A DNA stretch of 64,000 bases from Aureimonas frigidaquae. GTDB taxonomy: Bacteria > Pseudomonadota > Alphaproteobacteria > Rhizobiales > Rhizobiaceae. The translations under genes were made by a program, and so were the position numbers. The DNA is taken from NCBI RefSeq assembly GCF_001463905.1, contig NZ_BBWR01000018.1:62001-126000 (forward strand), in the 5' to 3' direction. Of this stretch, positions 17,784 to 27,690 are shown piece after piece. Numbering within the stretch: position 1 is the first letter of the stretch; every line of letters begins with the position of its first letter. The notes below the pieces were generated by a model. That model searched no databases and had not been told where the DNA came from. It saw nothing but the letters and a program-made list of their open reading frames with translations.

Positions 17784-17930
17784 GGAACTGATCCCCCGAG
17801 CAAGCGGTGCGCCTGCATCGGGAAATTTGACCAGATTGCTTATGATATCAACCGGCGGTCGCATCTTCCCGCGCCCACTATGGCAGTTGCGCCACATGGA
17901 TGCCTTTGCGCAACAGAACGCTTCGGACTG

Positions 17931-18434
17931 TCAGCGAACCTGGTCGAGCAGACGCTTCAACTCAAGGAGTTCCAGGAGAACCTGGTTGAGCCGCGCGGCC
18001 GCATCCGGCGGCAGGGCGCTGGCGCCCGCGCCTGCGCGATCGCGCCGCAGAAGATTGGACAGGGCCCCCTTCTGCCGGTCGGCAGGCTCGGCCGGCGGCA
18101 GTGGCGCCTCCGGTACATGGCCCATTTGCGGCGTGGCCATGGCGTCCAACCCCTGCGTGTCCCCCGCCCCGATCGCGATGACGAAGCGGTTGCCGCTTTC
18201 CTTCAGGATCTTCTGGACACCCTTGATCGTGTAGCCCTTCACATAGAGCAGATAGCGGATGCCCTTGAGCAGATCGATATCGTCGGGCCGGTAGTAGCGC
18301 CGGCCGCCGCCGCGCTTCATCGGCTTGATCTGCGGAAACCGCGTCTCCCAGAAGCGCAGGACATGCTGCGGCAGGTCGAGGTCTTCCGCGACCTCGCTGA
18401 TCGTGCGGAAGGCGTCTGCGCTTTTGTCCACCAT
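17931..18434 (-). CDS. MerR-family transcriptional regulator
   Basis: This 167-residue protein has an N-terminal winged-helix MerR domain ([20 protein letters not shown], then [22 protein letters not shown]). After residue 90 comes a variable proline/alanine-rich linker. A short leucine-rich helix at the C-terminus ([19 protein letters not shown]) is probably for dimerisation. It has no metal-binding cysteines. The position 13 bases after ihfA is conserved in Hyphomicrobiales. The target genes are unknown. Confidence 0.88.
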   Translation of the reverse strand: MVDKSADAFRTISEVAEDLDLPQHVLRFWETRFPQIKPMKRGGGRRYYRPDDIDLLKGIRYLLYVKGYTIKGVQKILKESGNRFVIAIGAGDTQGLDAMATPQMGHVPEAPLPPAEPADRQKGALSNLLRRDRAGAGASALPPDAAARLNQVLLELLELKRLLDQVR

Positions 18435-18447
18435 TCCGGGTCCCCGC

Positions 18448-18780
18448 CTATTCGGCCGCCTTCAGCACCGATTGCGTCCGCTCCAGATGCGCAGCCAGGA
18501 TGCGCTCCTTCATGACGTTGGACGGCTTGAACACGGTGACGCGGCGGGGCGAAATGGGAACTTCCTCGCCCGTCTTCGGATTGCGGCCGACGCGCTCGTT
18601 CTTCTCACGCACCAGGAAAGAGCCGAAGGACGAAATCTTGACGCTTTCGCCCCGGGCGATGGTTGCGCAGATCTCTTCCAGAATGGACTCCACCAGATAG
18701 GCGGATTCCGTCCTGGAAAGCCCGATCTTGCGGAAAACAGCTTCTGCAAGATCGGCGCGCGTGACCGTCCTGTCGCCCAT
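18448..18780 (-). CDS. ihfA: Integration host factor subunit alpha
   Basis: This 110-residue nucleoid protein forms a heterodimer with IHF beta and bends DNA at specific sites. The HU/IHF fold is complete: N-terminal helices ([20 protein letters not shown]), GFGSF-type [11 protein letters not shown], and the DNA-intercalating arm [11 protein letters not shown] with its conserved proline. A short extension of about ten residues after the core ([12 protein letters not shown]) is common in alphaproteobacteria. It follows plsX-fabH and precedes merR on the same strand. Confidence 0.95.
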   Translation of the reverse strand: MGDRTVTRADLAEAVFRKIGLSRTESAYLVESILEEICATIARGESVKISSFGSFLVREKNERVGRNPKTGEEVPISPRRVTVFKPSNVMKERILAAHLERTQSVLKAAE

Positions 18781-18882
18781 GTCTACCCCTCGAGATTAGA
18801 TGGCTTTGCGGCTGGCACCCCCTGCCAAGGCCGTGTCGCCTGTTGCCCACCATACCGAATAGGCAAATGAAATCAAGGCCGT

Positions 18883-19863
18883 TCAAGACCAGCGGACGAT
18901 GGTCGCGCCCCAGGTGAAACCACCACCCATAGCTTCCAGGAGCACCAGGTCGCCCTTGCCGATGCGGCCGTCGCGCACCGCGCGGTCCAGCGCCAGCGGG
19001 ATGGAGGCGGCCGATGTGTTGCCGTGATCTTCCACCGTCATCACGACTTTCTCCGGCGCGATGCCGAGCTTCTTGGCCGACGCTTCGATGATCCGCCGGT
19101 TCGCCTGGTGCGGCACGAACCAGTCGATATCCTCCGGCCCGATGCCCATGGCGGCGAAGGAATCATCGATGACATCGGTGATCATGCCCACCGCATGCTT
19201 GAAGACCTCGCGGCCCTCCATGCGCAGCTTGCCGACCGTCCCGGTGGTCGACGGGCCGCCATCCACATAGAGCTTTTCCTTGTGGCGTCCGTCGGAGCGC
19301 AGCTTGGACACGAGGATCCCCTCGTCCTCCAGCGTGCCCGCCCCCTCGGAAGCTTCCAGCACCACGGCGCCGGCACCATCGCCGAACAGGACGCAGGTCG
19401 TGCGGTCCGTCCAGTCCAGAATGCGCGAGAAGGTTTCCGATCCGATCACGAGCGCGCGGCGCGCCATGCCGTTGCGGATGTAGAGATCGGCCGTGGTGAG
19501 CGCATAGACAAAACCGCTGCACACCGCCTGCACGTCGAAGGCGAAGCCATGCTCGATGCCGAGCCGGCTCTGCACCTGGACGGACGAAGCGGGGAAGGTG
19601 TTGTCCGGCGTCGCCGTCGCCAGAATGATCAGGTCGATATCGTCCGGGACGAGCCCCGCAGCGTCCAGCGCCCGCCGTGCCGCTGCCTCGCCCATGGAGA
19701 CGGTCGTGTCCTCGGCCGCGGCCATGTGGCGCCGCGCAATGCCGGTGCGCTGCCGGATCCATTCGTCCGACGTGTCGATGATGCCCTCGAAGTCGAGGTT
19801 GCTCATCACGCGGGCGGGAAGATAGGAACCCGTGCCGCGGACGATGGAGCGGATCGTGGTCAT
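18883..19863 (-). CDS. fabH: 3-oxoacyl-ACP synthase III
   Basis: This thiolase-fold condensing enzyme starts fatty acid synthesis by joining acetyl-CoA with malonyl-ACP in the cytoplasm. At 326 residues it has normal length. The catalytic triad is visible: cysteine in QAVCSGF (C115), histidine in VPHQANRRI, and asparagine in DHGNTSAAS. The ATG at 19863 lies 1 base after the plsX stop, so the two are cotranscribed and probably coupled. An in-frame extension upstream would run into plsX and lacks family similarity. Confidence 0.96.
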   Translation of the reverse strand: MTTIRSIVRGTGSYLPARVMSNLDFEGIIDTSDEWIRQRTGIARRHMAAAEDTTVSMGEAAARRALDAAGLVPDDIDLIILATATPDNTFPASSVQVQSRLGIEHGFAFDVQAVCSGFVYALTTADLYIRNGMARRALVIGSETFSRILDWTDRTTCVLFGDGAGAVVLEASEGAGTLEDEGILVSKLRSDGRHKEKLYVDGGPSTTGTVGKLRMEGREVFKHAVGMITDVIDDSFAAMGIGPEDIDWFVPHQANRRIIEASAKKLGIAPEKVVMTVEDHGNTSAASIPLALDRAVRDGRIGKGDLVLLEAMGGGFTWGATIVRWS

Positions 19864-19864
19864 G

Positions 19865-20941
19865 TCAGGCGCTCTCCGCCGCGGAACCGGCCGCGGGCTC
19901 ATGTGCGGTCAGGCCGGAATTGAAACTCTCCAGGTCGCGGCCGATCGTGTTCAGAAGATCGGCCGTGGCCATGGCATGGGCGATGTCGAAGGCGGCTGCC
20001 GTGCCTTCGGCGTCCGAGCCACCATGGCTCTTGATGACGATCCCATTGAGGCCCAGGAACACCCCGCCGTTCACTTTGCGGGGATCGAGCTTCTCGCGCA
20101 GCCGGGCAAAGGCGCCGCGTGCCAGAAGGTAGCCGAGCCGCGCCATGATGGTGCGCGTCATGGATGCGCGCAGATAGGACGCGACCTGCTTCACCGTCCC
20201 TTCGGCCGTCTTCAGCGCGACATTCCCGGTGAAGCCTTCCGTCACCACGACATCGACCGTCCCCTTGCCGAGATCGTCCCCTTCCACGAAGCCGTGATAG
20301 CGCATAGCCGCATCGGGGCTTTCACGCAGGAGCCGACCGGCTTCACGGATTTCGTCCTGGCCTTTGACCTCTTCGACGCCGATGTTCAACAGGCCGATGG
20401 TCGGCCGGTCGATCGCCAGGACGGCGCGGGCCATGGCCGCGCCCATGACGGAAAAGTCGACGAGCTGCTGGGCGTCCGCCCCGATCGTGGCGCCGACATC
20501 CAGGACGATGCTTTCGCCCTTCAGGGTCGGCCAGATGCAGGCGATGGCCGGGCGCTCCACATTGGCCATGGTGCGCAGGCAGAACTTGGCCATGGCCATC
20601 AAGGCGCCGGTGTTCCCGGCCGAAACGGCCACGTCCGCCTCGCCCGTCTTGACCGCGTCGATGGCACGCCACATGGACGATTTGTACCGCCCCTGCCGCA
20701 GCGCCTGGGAGGGCTTGTCCTCCATCCGCACGGCGACCTCGCAATGATGGAACACCGATGCCGCCTTGAGGCGCGGATATTTCTCCAGCTCCGGCAGCAC
20801 GTCGGCTTCGCGACCGAACAGGACGAAGCGTGTGCCGGGGTGGCGTTCCAGCGCGATGTCGGCACCCGGCAGGATCACCGAGGGGCCGTGGTCGCCGCCC
20901 ATGACATCCACCGCGATGCGGATTGCGGTATTGGAATTCAA
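19865..20941 (-). CDS. plsX: Phosphate acyltransferase PlsX
   Basis: This 358-residue enzyme converts acyl-ACP to acyl-phosphate, which PlsY uses to make lysophosphatidic acid for phospholipids. Signature segments are [12 protein letters not shown] at the N-terminus, [12 protein letters not shown] near residue 105, and [14 protein letters not shown] near residue 235. The start codon is TTG at 20941, with GGAAGG about 10 bases upstream; no in-frame ATG fits the family start. It leads the plsX-fabH-ihfA-merR run, 83 bases after the YceD-like gene. Confidence 0.95.
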   Translation of the reverse strand: MNSNTAIRIAVDVMGGDHGPSVILPGADIALERHPGTRFVLFGREADVLPELEKYPRLKAASVFHHCEVAVRMEDKPSQALRQGRYKSSMWRAIDAVKTGEADVAVSAGNTGALMAMAKFCLRTMANVERPAIACIWPTLKGESIVLDVGATIGADAQQLVDFSVMGAAMARAVLAIDRPTIGLLNIGVEEVKGQDEIREAGRLLRESPDAAMRYHGFVEGDDLGKGTVDVVVTEGFTGNVALKTAEGTVKQVASYLRASMTRTIMARLGYLLARGAFARLREKLDPRKVNGGVFLGLNGIVIKSHGGSDAEGTAAAFDIAHAMATADLLNTIGRDLESFNSGLTAHEPAAGSAAESA

Positions 20942-21024
20942 CTCTTGTTACCTTCCATCGCGCCCCGGCATACACTGCGCCGGGCGCGCCAAAATAGCCA
21001 TTTGCACCGTGACGGCAACAGCAC

Positions 21025-21609
21025 TCAGGAGTTTTCCCGATCCGTGCCGCCGCGCAATGTGCCGAGCCCCGCAAAGGGCGACGGGGCCTTGGCATCGGGC
21101 TCCGGGTCGGTATCGAAAGCCTCGAATGCCGCGCCGTCCTCTCGCGGGTAGGGTTCCATTGCCAGCGCCAGTTGCTCCTCGAGCATGGCGCCGAGGTCGA
21201 TCCTGTCACCGCAATAGGTTTCCGGTATGTCATCCCCATCCGGATCGAGATGAATTTCTCCATCATCCGTGCTGCGGGGGCGGTGGAGCCGCGAGCCTTC
21301 CGGCAGGAAGACGAGGTCCAGCGGCTGCGCGATCGTCTCCTCGACGGGCTCCAGCGTCACGACGGAGGCTTGGCGCAGCACGGCATCGAGGGTTCCGCGC
21401 ACGCTGACCCCGTCGCGCCGCCAGGGCGCCACGGTCAGTTGCGCGGAAAGGCTGTCGAGCGACAGGATGCCCAGGAACGCGGCGAGCCCACGACGCTCGT
21501 CGTCCGACGCCTCGTAGGTCAGCTCCAGGCCGGTCTTCGGCAATCTGGAAACCACCACGTCGAAGTTCAGGAAATGCTCGTCGGCGGCCCGATCCTTCAT
21601 GTCGCTCAT
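21025..21609 (-). CDS. YceD/DUF177 family protein (23S rRNA accumulation protein family)
   Basis: This 194-residue acidic protein is of the DUF177/YceD family, which is linked to 23S rRNA accumulation in bacteria and plastids. Recognisable parts are LELTYEASDDERRGLAAFL near the N-terminus, the two beta-rich segments around VEETIAQPLDLVF, and the family hallmark DRIDLGAMLEEQLALAMEPYPR near residue 155. The ATG overlaps the stop of the preceding chaperone gene (ATGA). It precedes plsX, as in most proteobacteria, where rpmF often intervenes; rpmF is not here. Confidence 0.87.
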   Translation of the reverse strand: MSDMKDRAADEHFLNFDVVVSRLPKTGLELTYEASDDERRGLAAFLGILSLDSLSAQLTVAPWRRDGVSVRGTLDAVLRQASVVTLEPVEETIAQPLDLVFLPEGSRLHRPRSTDDGEIHLDPDGDDIPETYCGDRIDLGAMLEEQLALAMEPYPREDGAAFEAFDTDPEPDAKAPSPFAGLGTLRGGTDRENS

Positions 21610-22139
21610 CCCGTCCTTCCTGAGTGCCAGTGTCCGGCAAGTATCGTTTCCGTGTCCAAGGTGGCGTTGAGCTTCGCCTCGTCCAGCATATAGGTGCTCC
21701 AGAAGGCGATCGCCGCATCGTCGAGCGGGGCTTCCCCGCCAAGCTTCTGGTCCCGCACGGCGGAGCGCAGCGCCGCCGCGTCGTCGCCCTCCAACGGCCC
21801 GCGGAAGGCATTGACGCGCTGGTAGAAGAGCCCGGCCAGTTTGCGCATGCGCTTGGGCACCGCCATGTAGCCGATTCCCATTTCCCGCATCGTGTGGTCC
21901 ATGTCGGTCATGAAGCGGTCCACCAGATCCTGCGACAGGGCCGCCAGCTGCGGATCGGCGCGGCACCGGTGCAGGAACAGGAACACGCCGATGGCCAGCG
22001 CATCGAAGCGGCCCATCACCGTGTCTGGCAGCCCGCCCTCCACGAAGAAGCGCGGCTGGCGCGCATGGTCCACCACGCCGTCGTAAAGCCTTGCGACGAT
22101 CTCGCGGTTGCGCCGCCTGCGGCGAAAAGCTTGCAGCAT
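21606..22139 (-). CDS. Ubiquinol-cytochrome c chaperone family protein (CBP3/UQCC1-like)
   Basis: This protein of about 177 residues belongs to the family of mitochondrial CBP3, which helps assemble cytochrome b of the bc1 complex. It has an arginine-rich N-terminus, ARQPRFFVEGGLPDTVMGRFD near residue 25, and the helical core FLFLHRC, DHTMREMGIGYMAVPKRMRKLAGLFYQRV. The start at 22139 is preferred; the frame also opens at 22181. It diverges from bamE and overlaps the DUF177 gene by four bases, a conserved alphaproteobacterial arrangement. Confidence 0.85.
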   Translation of the reverse strand: MLQAFRRRRRNREIVARLYDGVVDHARQPRFFVEGGLPDTVMGRFDALAIGVFLFLHRCRADPQLAALSQDLVDRFMTDMDHTMREMGIGYMAVPKRMRKLAGLFYQRVNAFRGPLEGDDAAALRSAVRDQKLGGEAPLDDAAIAFWSTYMLDEAKLNATLDTETILAGHWHSGRTG

Positions 22140-22352
22140 TGTCGTTACCCGGCATGCATTCCCTGTGCCTGCCGTTCGCATGCGCCGGTCCCAATTGCAA
22201 TCTCGCCTTGGAAACGCCCTGTTCCAATTGAGGTACTGTTGCTCTAAAGGTTCCTGACCCGAGGGTTCGAGACGACACGCGCCAGGTTGAGTTGGCGTCC
22301 GGGTCTTCTCAGACAGGGCCTTTCGAGCGTCCTCAAGAGGGAGACATACCGC

Positions 22353-22838
22353 GTGACCAGAATTGCCACTCCCATCCGTCCTGTCCTGGCGGCATTTGGG
22401 CTTGCCTCCATGCTCGTCGTGTCGGGCTGCCAGACCGCGGAAGTGTACAATCAGGGTTACATTATCGACGAGCAGTCGCTGTCTCTCGTTCCGGTCGGAT
22501 CGAGCCGCGAGCAGGTTCTCCTGGCGCTCGGATCGCCCTCCACGACGGCGATCTTCGACAATGAAGTCTTCTACTACATTTCGCAGAAGCGCGTTCGCCA
22601 GTTCGCCTTCATGCAGCCCAAGCTGGTCGATCAGCGCATTCTGGCGATCTATTTCAACAAGGACAATCGCGTCCAGCAGATCGCCAATTACGGCCTGCAG
22701 AACGGCGAACTCTTCGATTTCGTCACGCAGACCACCCCGACCGGCGGGCGCGACCAGAGCTTCCTGGGCTCCATCCTGTCCGAACAGCCCGATCCGGCAT
22801 CCTCGGTGCGCCGCGCGCTCGAGCCTGGCTCGATGTAA
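22353..22838 (+). CDS. bamE: Outer-membrane assembly lipoprotein BamE (SmpA/OmlA)
   Basis: This 161-residue lipoprotein is a subunit of the BAM complex, which inserts beta-barrel proteins into the outer membrane. A lipobox (LVVSGC, cysteine near residue 27) follows a hydrophobic signal. The SmpA/OmlA domain shows VPVGSSREQVLLALGSPS and EVFYYISQKR. The GTG at 22353 has AGAGGGAG upstream and gives a normal lipoprotein signal; a TTG at 22287 would add 22 residues. It diverges from the bc1 chaperone gene across 213 bases. Confidence 0.9.
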   Translation: MTRIATPIRPVLAAFGLASMLVVSGCQTAEVYNQGYIIDEQSLSLVPVGSSREQVLLALGSPSTTAIFDNEVFYYISQKRVRQFAFMQPKLVDQRILAIYFNKDNRVQQIANYGLQNGELFDFVTQTTPTGGRDQSFLGSILSEQPDPASSVRRALEPGSM

Positions 22839-22864
22839 GGCTGCCCCGGCCCGTCCAGAACGCC

Positions 22865-22894
22865 AAACGGCGCGTCGTTCCCGGCGCGCCGTTT
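22865..22894. terminator. Hairpin between convergent bamE and nusB
   Basis: A perfect 10-base stem (AAACGGCGCG / CGCGCCGTTT) with a 10-base loop lies 27 bases after the bamE stop and 35 bases after the convergent nusB stop. The arms end in TTT on both strands, so it can act for both genes. The T-tract is short. Confidence 0.65.
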
Positions 22895-22928
22895 CTGCAT
22901 CCAGCCGCTCGGGGCGGATCGGATGGTA

Positions 22929-23429
22929 TCAGGCGTCCTTTTCCAGATCCCGTCCACGCCCTTCGCCGCGCGAGCGGCGCGACACACGGTCGAGCACCGC
23001 ATTGACAAGCCGCGGCTCGTCCTCGGTGTAGAAGGCCTTGGCGATGTCGACATACTCCGTCACGATCACCGCCACCGGCACATCCTTGCGGCTCGTGACC
23101 TCGTAGGCGCCGGCGCGCAGGATGGCGCGCAGCGTGGCGTCGAGGCGCGACAGCGGCCAGTCGGCCGTCAGCGAGGAATGGATCAGCGGGTCGATGCTCT
23201 TCTGGCCGCGCACAACGCCGGACACGACATCGCGGAACCAGGCGGCATCGGCCTCGCGGTACATGTCGCCGTCCAGTTCCTGGCCGAGCCGGAAGGACTC
23301 GTATTCCGCCACCGTCTCCAGAAGGCTCGTTCCGCCCACATCCATCTGGTAGAGGGCCTGCACGGCGGCCAGCCGGGCGGCCCCGCGTTTGTTGGCCGGG
23401 CGGAACGTGCGCGGGCTATCGTCGGACAT
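22929..23429 (-). CDS. nusB: Transcription antitermination factor NusB
   Basis: This 166-residue all-helical RNA-binding factor joins NusE (S10) at boxA in rRNA antitermination. Typical segments are [16 protein letters not shown] at the N-terminus, [16 protein letters not shown], and [19 protein letters not shown] near residue 130. The short C-terminal basic tail is common in the order. It lies 4 bases after ribH and is the last gene of the glyA-to-nusB run. Confidence 0.95.
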   Translation of the reverse strand: MSDDSPRTFRPANKRGAARLAAVQALYQMDVGGTSLLETVAEYESFRLGQELDGDMYREADAAWFRDVVSGVVRGQKSIDPLIHSSLTADWPLSRLDATLRAILRAGAYEVTSRKDVPVAVIVTEYVDIAKAFYTEDEPRLVNAVLDRVSRRSRGEGRGRDLEKDA

Positions 23430-23433
23430 GGCG

Positions 23434-23880
23434 TCAGCCCCCGAGCTGCGTGCGCAGCGAGATCATCGTCAGTGCGGCGGCGGCGGCGTCGCCACCCTTG
23501 TTCTTGCGGTCGGGAATGGCCCGCTCCAGGGCCTGCGCCTCGTTCTCGACGGTGAGGATGCCGTTGCCGATGGCGACGCCCTCCATGGTCAGGTCCATGA
23601 TGGCGCGGCAGGATTCGTTGGAGACGATCTCGAAATGGTAGGTCTCGCCGCGGATGACGCAGCCGAGCGCGACGAAACCGTCATAAGCCTTGCCCCCCAC
23701 ATCCTCTCCCGCCAGGGCGAAGGTGATGGCGGCCGGAACTTCCAAAGCACCGGGAACGGTGACGACATCGTAGGTCGCCCCTGCCCGCTCGAGTTCCGCC
23801 TTGGCGCCGGCCAGGAGGTGATCGGCCAGGTGGTCGTAGAAGCGTGCCTCGACGATGAGGAGATGGGGTGCGGATGCCAT
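23434..23880 (-). CDS. ribH: 6,7-dimethyl-8-ribityllumazine synthase
   Basis: This 148-residue enzyme condenses the pyrimidine from the RibD branch with dihydroxybutanone phosphate to form lumazine, the substrate of RibE. Motifs are [29 protein letters not shown] and [12 protein letters not shown], where the histidine after TY is the conserved active-site base. Length is normal for the capsid- or pentamer-forming enzyme. It sits between ribE and nusB. Confidence 0.95.
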   Translation of the reverse strand: MASAPHLLIVEARFYDHLADHLLAGAKAELERAGATYDVVTVPGALEVPAAITFALAGEDVGGKAYDGFVALGCVIRGETYHFEIVSNESCRAIMDLTMEGVAIGNGILTVENEAQALERAIPDRKNKGGDAAAAALTMISLRTQLGG

Positions 23881-23945
23881 GGGGCGTACAAGACCTTTGA
23901 AACGGAGCCTGCGGCGCGGGGCGCACGCAAGTGTCCAATGCAGTG

Positions 23946-24569
23946 TCAGATGGCTTGGTTCGACGGATCTGCGCGAAACAGGCGTTCCGCATAGCGCGCA
24001 ATCTGATCGACCTCAAGATTGATGCGATCACCTTTCTGCCTTTCGCCCCAGGTCGTCACCTCCAGCGAATGGCGGATCAGAAGCACGTCGAAGACATCGT
24101 CCTCCACGCCGTTCACGGTCAGCGACGTTCCATCCAGGCAGACCGAACCCTTGACGGCGATGAAGCGCTTCAGCGCCTGCGGAGCCCGGATGCGGAAACG
24201 TACGGCCTCCCCCTCCTCCTGTACGTCCACGATCTCGGCCATGCCGTCGACATGGCCCGATACGAGATGGCCGCCCAGCTCGTCGCCCACGCGCAAAGCG
24301 CGTTCCAGGTTCAGGGCGGTTCCCTCGGCCCAGTCCTGCGCGGAGGTCAGGCGGAGCGCTTCCTCCCAGGCTTCCACCTCGAACCAGCGGTCGTTGGCGC
24401 CGGCATGCGGCAACGCGGTGACAGTCAGGCAGACCCCCGAGCAGGCGATGGACGCGCCGATATCGATGCCCGCGGGGTCATAGGCGGTGGCAATGCGAAA
24501 TCCGCGTCCCGCGTCGAGCGTGCGCACGGCCGTGACACGGCCGATATCGGTTACGATCCCGGTGAACAT
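23946..24569 (-). CDS. ribE: Riboflavin synthase, alpha subunit
   Basis: This 207-residue enzyme dismutates two lumazine molecules into riboflavin. It has two lumazine-binding repeats: [12 protein letters not shown] with [10 protein letters not shown] in the first half, and [12 protein letters not shown] with [13 protein letters not shown] in the second. Its start overlaps the end of ribD by 19 bases, indicating translational coupling. ribH follows after 65 bases. Confidence 0.95.
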   Translation of the reverse strand: MFTGIVTDIGRVTAVRTLDAGRGFRIATAYDPAGIDIGASIACSGVCLTVTALPHAGANDRWFEVEAWEEALRLTSAQDWAEGTALNLERALRVGDELGGHLVSGHVDGMAEIVDVQEEGEAVRFRIRAPQALKRFIAVKGSVCLDGTSLTVNGVEDDVFDVLLIRHSLEVTTWGERQKGDRINLEVDQIARYAERLFRADPSNQAI

Positions 24570-25684
24570 ACTGGGTCAGTCCTCTCATATTCCTGCCAGC
24601 GGTCCGCACCCAGGATCATGTCCCGGCACAGGCGCATCTGTCTTAAGTGCGCTGCCGCCAGGGGGGATGCAACCCGTCCTTCGCCCAGCGGCCGCTCGCC
24701 CCGCACGCAAATGATGCGATCGGCAAGCCCCGCATCCAGCACCGTGCGGCCGAAACGCGCGCCGGCTTCGAAGAGGACGCTGGATACGCCGAGTGCATAG
24801 AGGGCGGTCAGGAGCCCGGCAGGCCCGCCCGCCCCATGCGGCACCCGGAGGATCCGGCAACCCATCCGCTCGAAGGGCACGGTGGCCTCCTGCGGCAGCG
24901 TCTGCGCAACGGCGATCACCGTCGGCACGTCCCGCGCCGTCAGAACGAGCCGCGCCCCTTGCGGCATATGGAGTGCCGGATCGTAGACGACCCGCATGGG
25001 CGAACGCCCCTCCAGGCCTGGCAGGCGGCAGGTCAGCGCCGGATCGTCGCTGCGCACCGTCCCGACGCCCACCAGGATCGCGTCCGCCCTGGCGCGTTCC
25101 AGATGCGTCTGGGCGTTGGCGACCGCGCCGGTGATGGCAGCCTGGACATAGCCGGCGGCGGCGATGCCGCCATCGGCGGAGTGGGCAAGCTTGACCGTCA
25201 GGAGCGGCCGTCCCAGCCTTTGCCGGGCCAGGAAGCCGGCCAGCGGCTGCGCGGCCTCTGCGGCCGCCACGCCGGTTCGTATGGTAATTCCCGCTGCCTC
25301 CAGCATGGCGAAGCCGCGGCCGTCGACACGCGGATCGGGATCCCGCAGCGCGGCGACGACCCGGGCCACGCCCGCCCGCACCAGCGCAGCCGAGCACGGC
25401 GGGGTGTGTCCGTGATGCGAGCACGGCTCCAGCGTCACATAGGCCGTGGCCCCCGCGGCCAGCGGCCCGGCCTCTGCCAGCGCCACGACCTCGGCATGCG
25501 GCCGCCCGCCCGGCGCCGTCACACCGCGGCCGACGATCCGCGCCTGCGGCGTGCCGGCACCCTGCACCAAAAGTGCCCCGACGGAGGGGTTCGTGCCTGT
25601 CAGCCCCACATGGCGCTGCGACAGGCGGATGGCCGCAGCCATGAACCGCGCATCGTCGAGAGCAAGTGAAGCCATGGTCTGCAT
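24551..25684 (-). CDS. ribD: Bifunctional riboflavin biosynthesis deaminase/reductase RibD
   Basis: This 377-residue enzyme has two activities. The N-terminal zinc deaminase (residues 1-145) shows the ligands in HAEVVAL and PCSHHGHTPPC. The C-terminal reductase (about 150-365) shows LTVKLAHSADGGIA and ILVGVGTVRSDDPALTCR. It turns the GTP-derived diaminopyrimidine into the ribitylamino-uracil phosphate precursor. ATG 25675 is a possible alternative start that removes three residues. It lies 11 bases after nrdR. Confidence 0.94.
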   Translation of the reverse strand: MQTMASLALDDARFMAAAIRLSQRHVGLTGTNPSVGALLVQGAGTPQARIVGRGVTAPGGRPHAEVVALAEAGPLAAGATAYVTLEPCSHHGHTPPCSAALVRAGVARVVAALRDPDPRVDGRGFAMLEAAGITIRTGVAAAEAAQPLAGFLARQRLGRPLLTVKLAHSADGGIAAAGYVQAAITGAVANAQTHLERARADAILVGVGTVRSDDPALTCRLPGLEGRSPMRVVYDPALHMPQGARLVLTARDVPTVIAVAQTLPQEATVPFERMGCRILRVPHGAGGPAGLLTALYALGVSSVLFEAGARFGRTVLDAGLADRIICVRGERPLGEGRVASPLAAAHLRQMRLCRDMILGADRWQEYERTDPVCSPGS

Positions 25685-25695
25685 GGCGGCGCGGC

Positions 25696-26181
25696 TCAGT
25701 CCGCTTCGCCCGGTACGCGTCCTGCCAAAGGCGGCGCGGCAAGTTCGCGGATCAGGGCTTCGAAATCCCCTGCCTCGCGGAAATCGCGATAGACGGAGGC
25801 GAAGCGCACATAGGCGACGTCGTCGATCCCGCGCAGAGCCTCCATCACGTGGCGGCCGATCTCTTCGGACGAGACCTCCCCGTCGCCGCTCGACTCGAGC
25901 TGGCGCACGATGCCGGAAATCATCCGCTCGACGCGCTCGGCTTCCACCGCGCGCTTGCGCAGGGCAACTTCCACCGAGCGGGCCAGCTTGTCACGATCGA
26001 AGGGGACCCGGCGGCCGGACCGCTTCACCACCGTCAGATCGCGCAACTGCACGCGCTCGAAGGTGGTGAAACGTCCGTTGCAATCGGGGCAGACGCGGCG
26101 CCGCCGGATGGCGGCACCGTCTTCGGCCGGACGTGAATCCTTGACCTGCGTCTCCTGCGATCCGCAGAAAGGACAACGCAT
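25696..26181 (-). CDS. nrdR: Transcriptional repressor NrdR
   Basis: This 161-residue ATP/dATP-sensing repressor controls ribonucleotide reductase genes. The zinc ribbon is complete ([17 protein letters not shown], then [12 protein letters not shown]), followed by an ATP-cone domain ([20 protein letters not shown], near residue 50). It lies 3 bases after glyA and before ribD, the usual order in alphaproteobacteria. Confidence 0.96.
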   Translation of the reverse strand: MRCPFCGSQETQVKDSRPAEDGAAIRRRRVCPDCNGRFTTFERVQLRDLTVVKRSGRRVPFDRDKLARSVEVALRKRAVEAERVERMISGIVRQLESSGDGEVSSEEIGRHVMEALRGIDDVAYVRFASVYRDFREAGDFEALIRELAAPPLAGRVPGEAD

Positions 26182-26184
26182 CGG

Positions 26185-27504
26185 TCAGCCGAGCGTGGGG
26201 TAGATCGGGAAGCGCTCGGTCAGCGCCATCACCTTGGACTTGACCCGCGCCTCGACCTCGGCGTTGCCGTCCGGATCGTTGGAACGCTTCAGCCCGTCCA
26301 GCACCTCGACGATGAGCTGCCCGACCTCGCGGAACTCCTGCGTGCCGAAGCCGCGCGTCGTGGCGGCCGGCGTTCCGAGCCGCACGCCGGAGGTGATGGT
26401 CGGCTTTTCCGGATCGTTCGGCACGCCGTTCTTGTTGCAGGTGATCCCCGCCCGGCCGAGCGCACCTTCCGATGCCTTGCCGGTCAGAAGCTTGGGACGC
26501 AGGTCCACCAGCATCAGGTGCGTGTCGGTGCCGCCGGACACGATGTCGAGCCCGCCATCGCGCAGCACTTCGGCCAGGACGCGGGCATTGTCCACGACGG
26601 CCTTCATGTAGCTCTTATATTGCGGCGTCAGCGCTTCCTTGAAGGCCACGGCCTTGCCGGCGATGACATGCATCAGCGGCCCGCCCTGCAGGCCCGGGAA
26701 GATCGCCGAATTGATCTTCTTGGCGATATCCTCGTCATTGGTCAGCACGAGGCCGCCACGCGGGCCACGCAAGGTCTTGTGCGTGGTGGAGGTGACGATA
26801 TGGGCATGCGGGAACGGGCTCGGATGCTCGCCGGCCGCCACGAGGCCCGCGAAATGCGCCATGTCCACCCACAGGAAGGCGCCGACCGCGTCGGCGATGG
26901 CCCGGAAGCGGGCGAAGTCAATCCGGCGGGAATAGGCCGAGCCGCCGGCCACGATGATGCGCGGCTTGTTGTCTTCCGCCAGTCGGGCAACCTGATCGTA
27001 GTCGATCAGCCCGGTTTCCACATCCAGCCCGTACTGAATGGCGTTGAACCAACGGCCCGACAGATTCGGCCGGGCGCCGTGGGTCAGATGGCCGCCGGCA
27101 TCCAGGCTCATGCCCAGTATCGTCTCTCCCGGGGCAGACAGCGCCATCAGGACGGCCTGGTTGGCCTGGCTGCCGGAATTGGCCTGCACATTGGCGAAGT
27201 TGCAGCCGAAGAGCTGCTTTGCCCGCTCGATCGCCAGCGTTTCGGCCACGTCCACATATTCGCAGCCACCATAATAGCGGCGGCCGGGATAGCCCTCGGC
27301 ATATTTGTTGGTCAGGACGGAGCCCTGCGCTTCCAGCACGGCGCGCGAGACGATGTTTTCCGAAGCGATCAGCTCCACCTCGTGCTGCTGGCGGTGCAAC
27401 TCGCCCCGCATCGCGTCGAAGAGTTCCGGATCGCCCGCGGCGATACCGTCGGTGAAGAAGCTGTCGTGACGGTGGGACTGTTCCTGCGCGATAGCCTGCG
27501 ACAT
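26185..27504 (-). CDS. glyA: Serine hydroxymethyltransferase
   Basis: This 439-residue PLP enzyme interconverts serine and glycine, producing methylene-tetrahydrofolate. The PLP lysine is in [15 protein letters not shown] (near residue 240). [16 protein letters not shown] and [12 protein letters not shown] are further family motifs. The ATG at 27504 has GGAGC upstream and gives the expected length; a longer reading frame upstream is not conserved in type. It begins the run glyA-nrdR-ribD-ribE-ribH-nusB. Confidence 0.96.
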   Translation of the reverse strand: MSQAIAQEQSHRHDSFFTDGIAAGDPELFDAMRGELHRQQHEVELIASENIVSRAVLEAQGSVLTNKYAEGYPGRRYYGGCEYVDVAETLAIERAKQLFGCNFANVQANSGSQANQAVLMALSAPGETILGMSLDAGGHLTHGARPNLSGRWFNAIQYGLDVETGLIDYDQVARLAEDNKPRIIVAGGSAYSRRIDFARFRAIADAVGAFLWVDMAHFAGLVAAGEHPSPFPHAHIVTSTTHKTLRGPRGGLVLTNDEDIAKKINSAIFPGLQGGPLMHVIAGKAVAFKEALTPQYKSYMKAVVDNARVLAEVLRDGGLDIVSGGTDTHLMLVDLRPKLLTGKASEGALGRAGITCNKNGVPNDPEKPTITSGVRLGTPAATTRGFGTQEFREVGQLIVEVLDGLKRSNDPDGNAEVEARVKSKVMALTERFPIYPTLG

Positions 27505-27610
27505 GCTGGATGCTCCGTTGTGACGCCGTTTCCCTGTAGGGGAAGCCGACCTTGGGCTGCCTCTATCATGGAACCCTAGCCAGTGCCACACTTGCCGCAC
27601 CCGTGCACAA

Positions 27611-27650
27611 ACGACAAAAGCCGGCAGCATCGCGCCACCGGCTTTCGTTT
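27611..27650 (-). terminator. Rho-independent terminator after the L,D-transpeptidase gene
   Basis: An 8-base stem (AAAGCCGG / CCGGCTTT) around a 13-base loop lies about 46 bases after the ldt stop. On the minus strand it is followed by TTTTGTCGTTT. It separates ldt from the glyA run. The stem could also work on the other strand. Confidence 0.65.
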
Positions 27651-27690
27651 CGATCCTTGGGTGGAAGGCTCCGCCCGGGACGGTTTGCCG

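Noticed and set aside
20945-20990. Imperfect GC-rich hairpin between the DUF177 gene and plsX
   Set aside because: The stem has an extra base and no T-tract, so a terminator could not be supported.
22262-22275. GGTTCGAGA resembling a tRNA T-loop
   Set aside because: No acceptor stem, anticodon arm or CCA context surrounds it.
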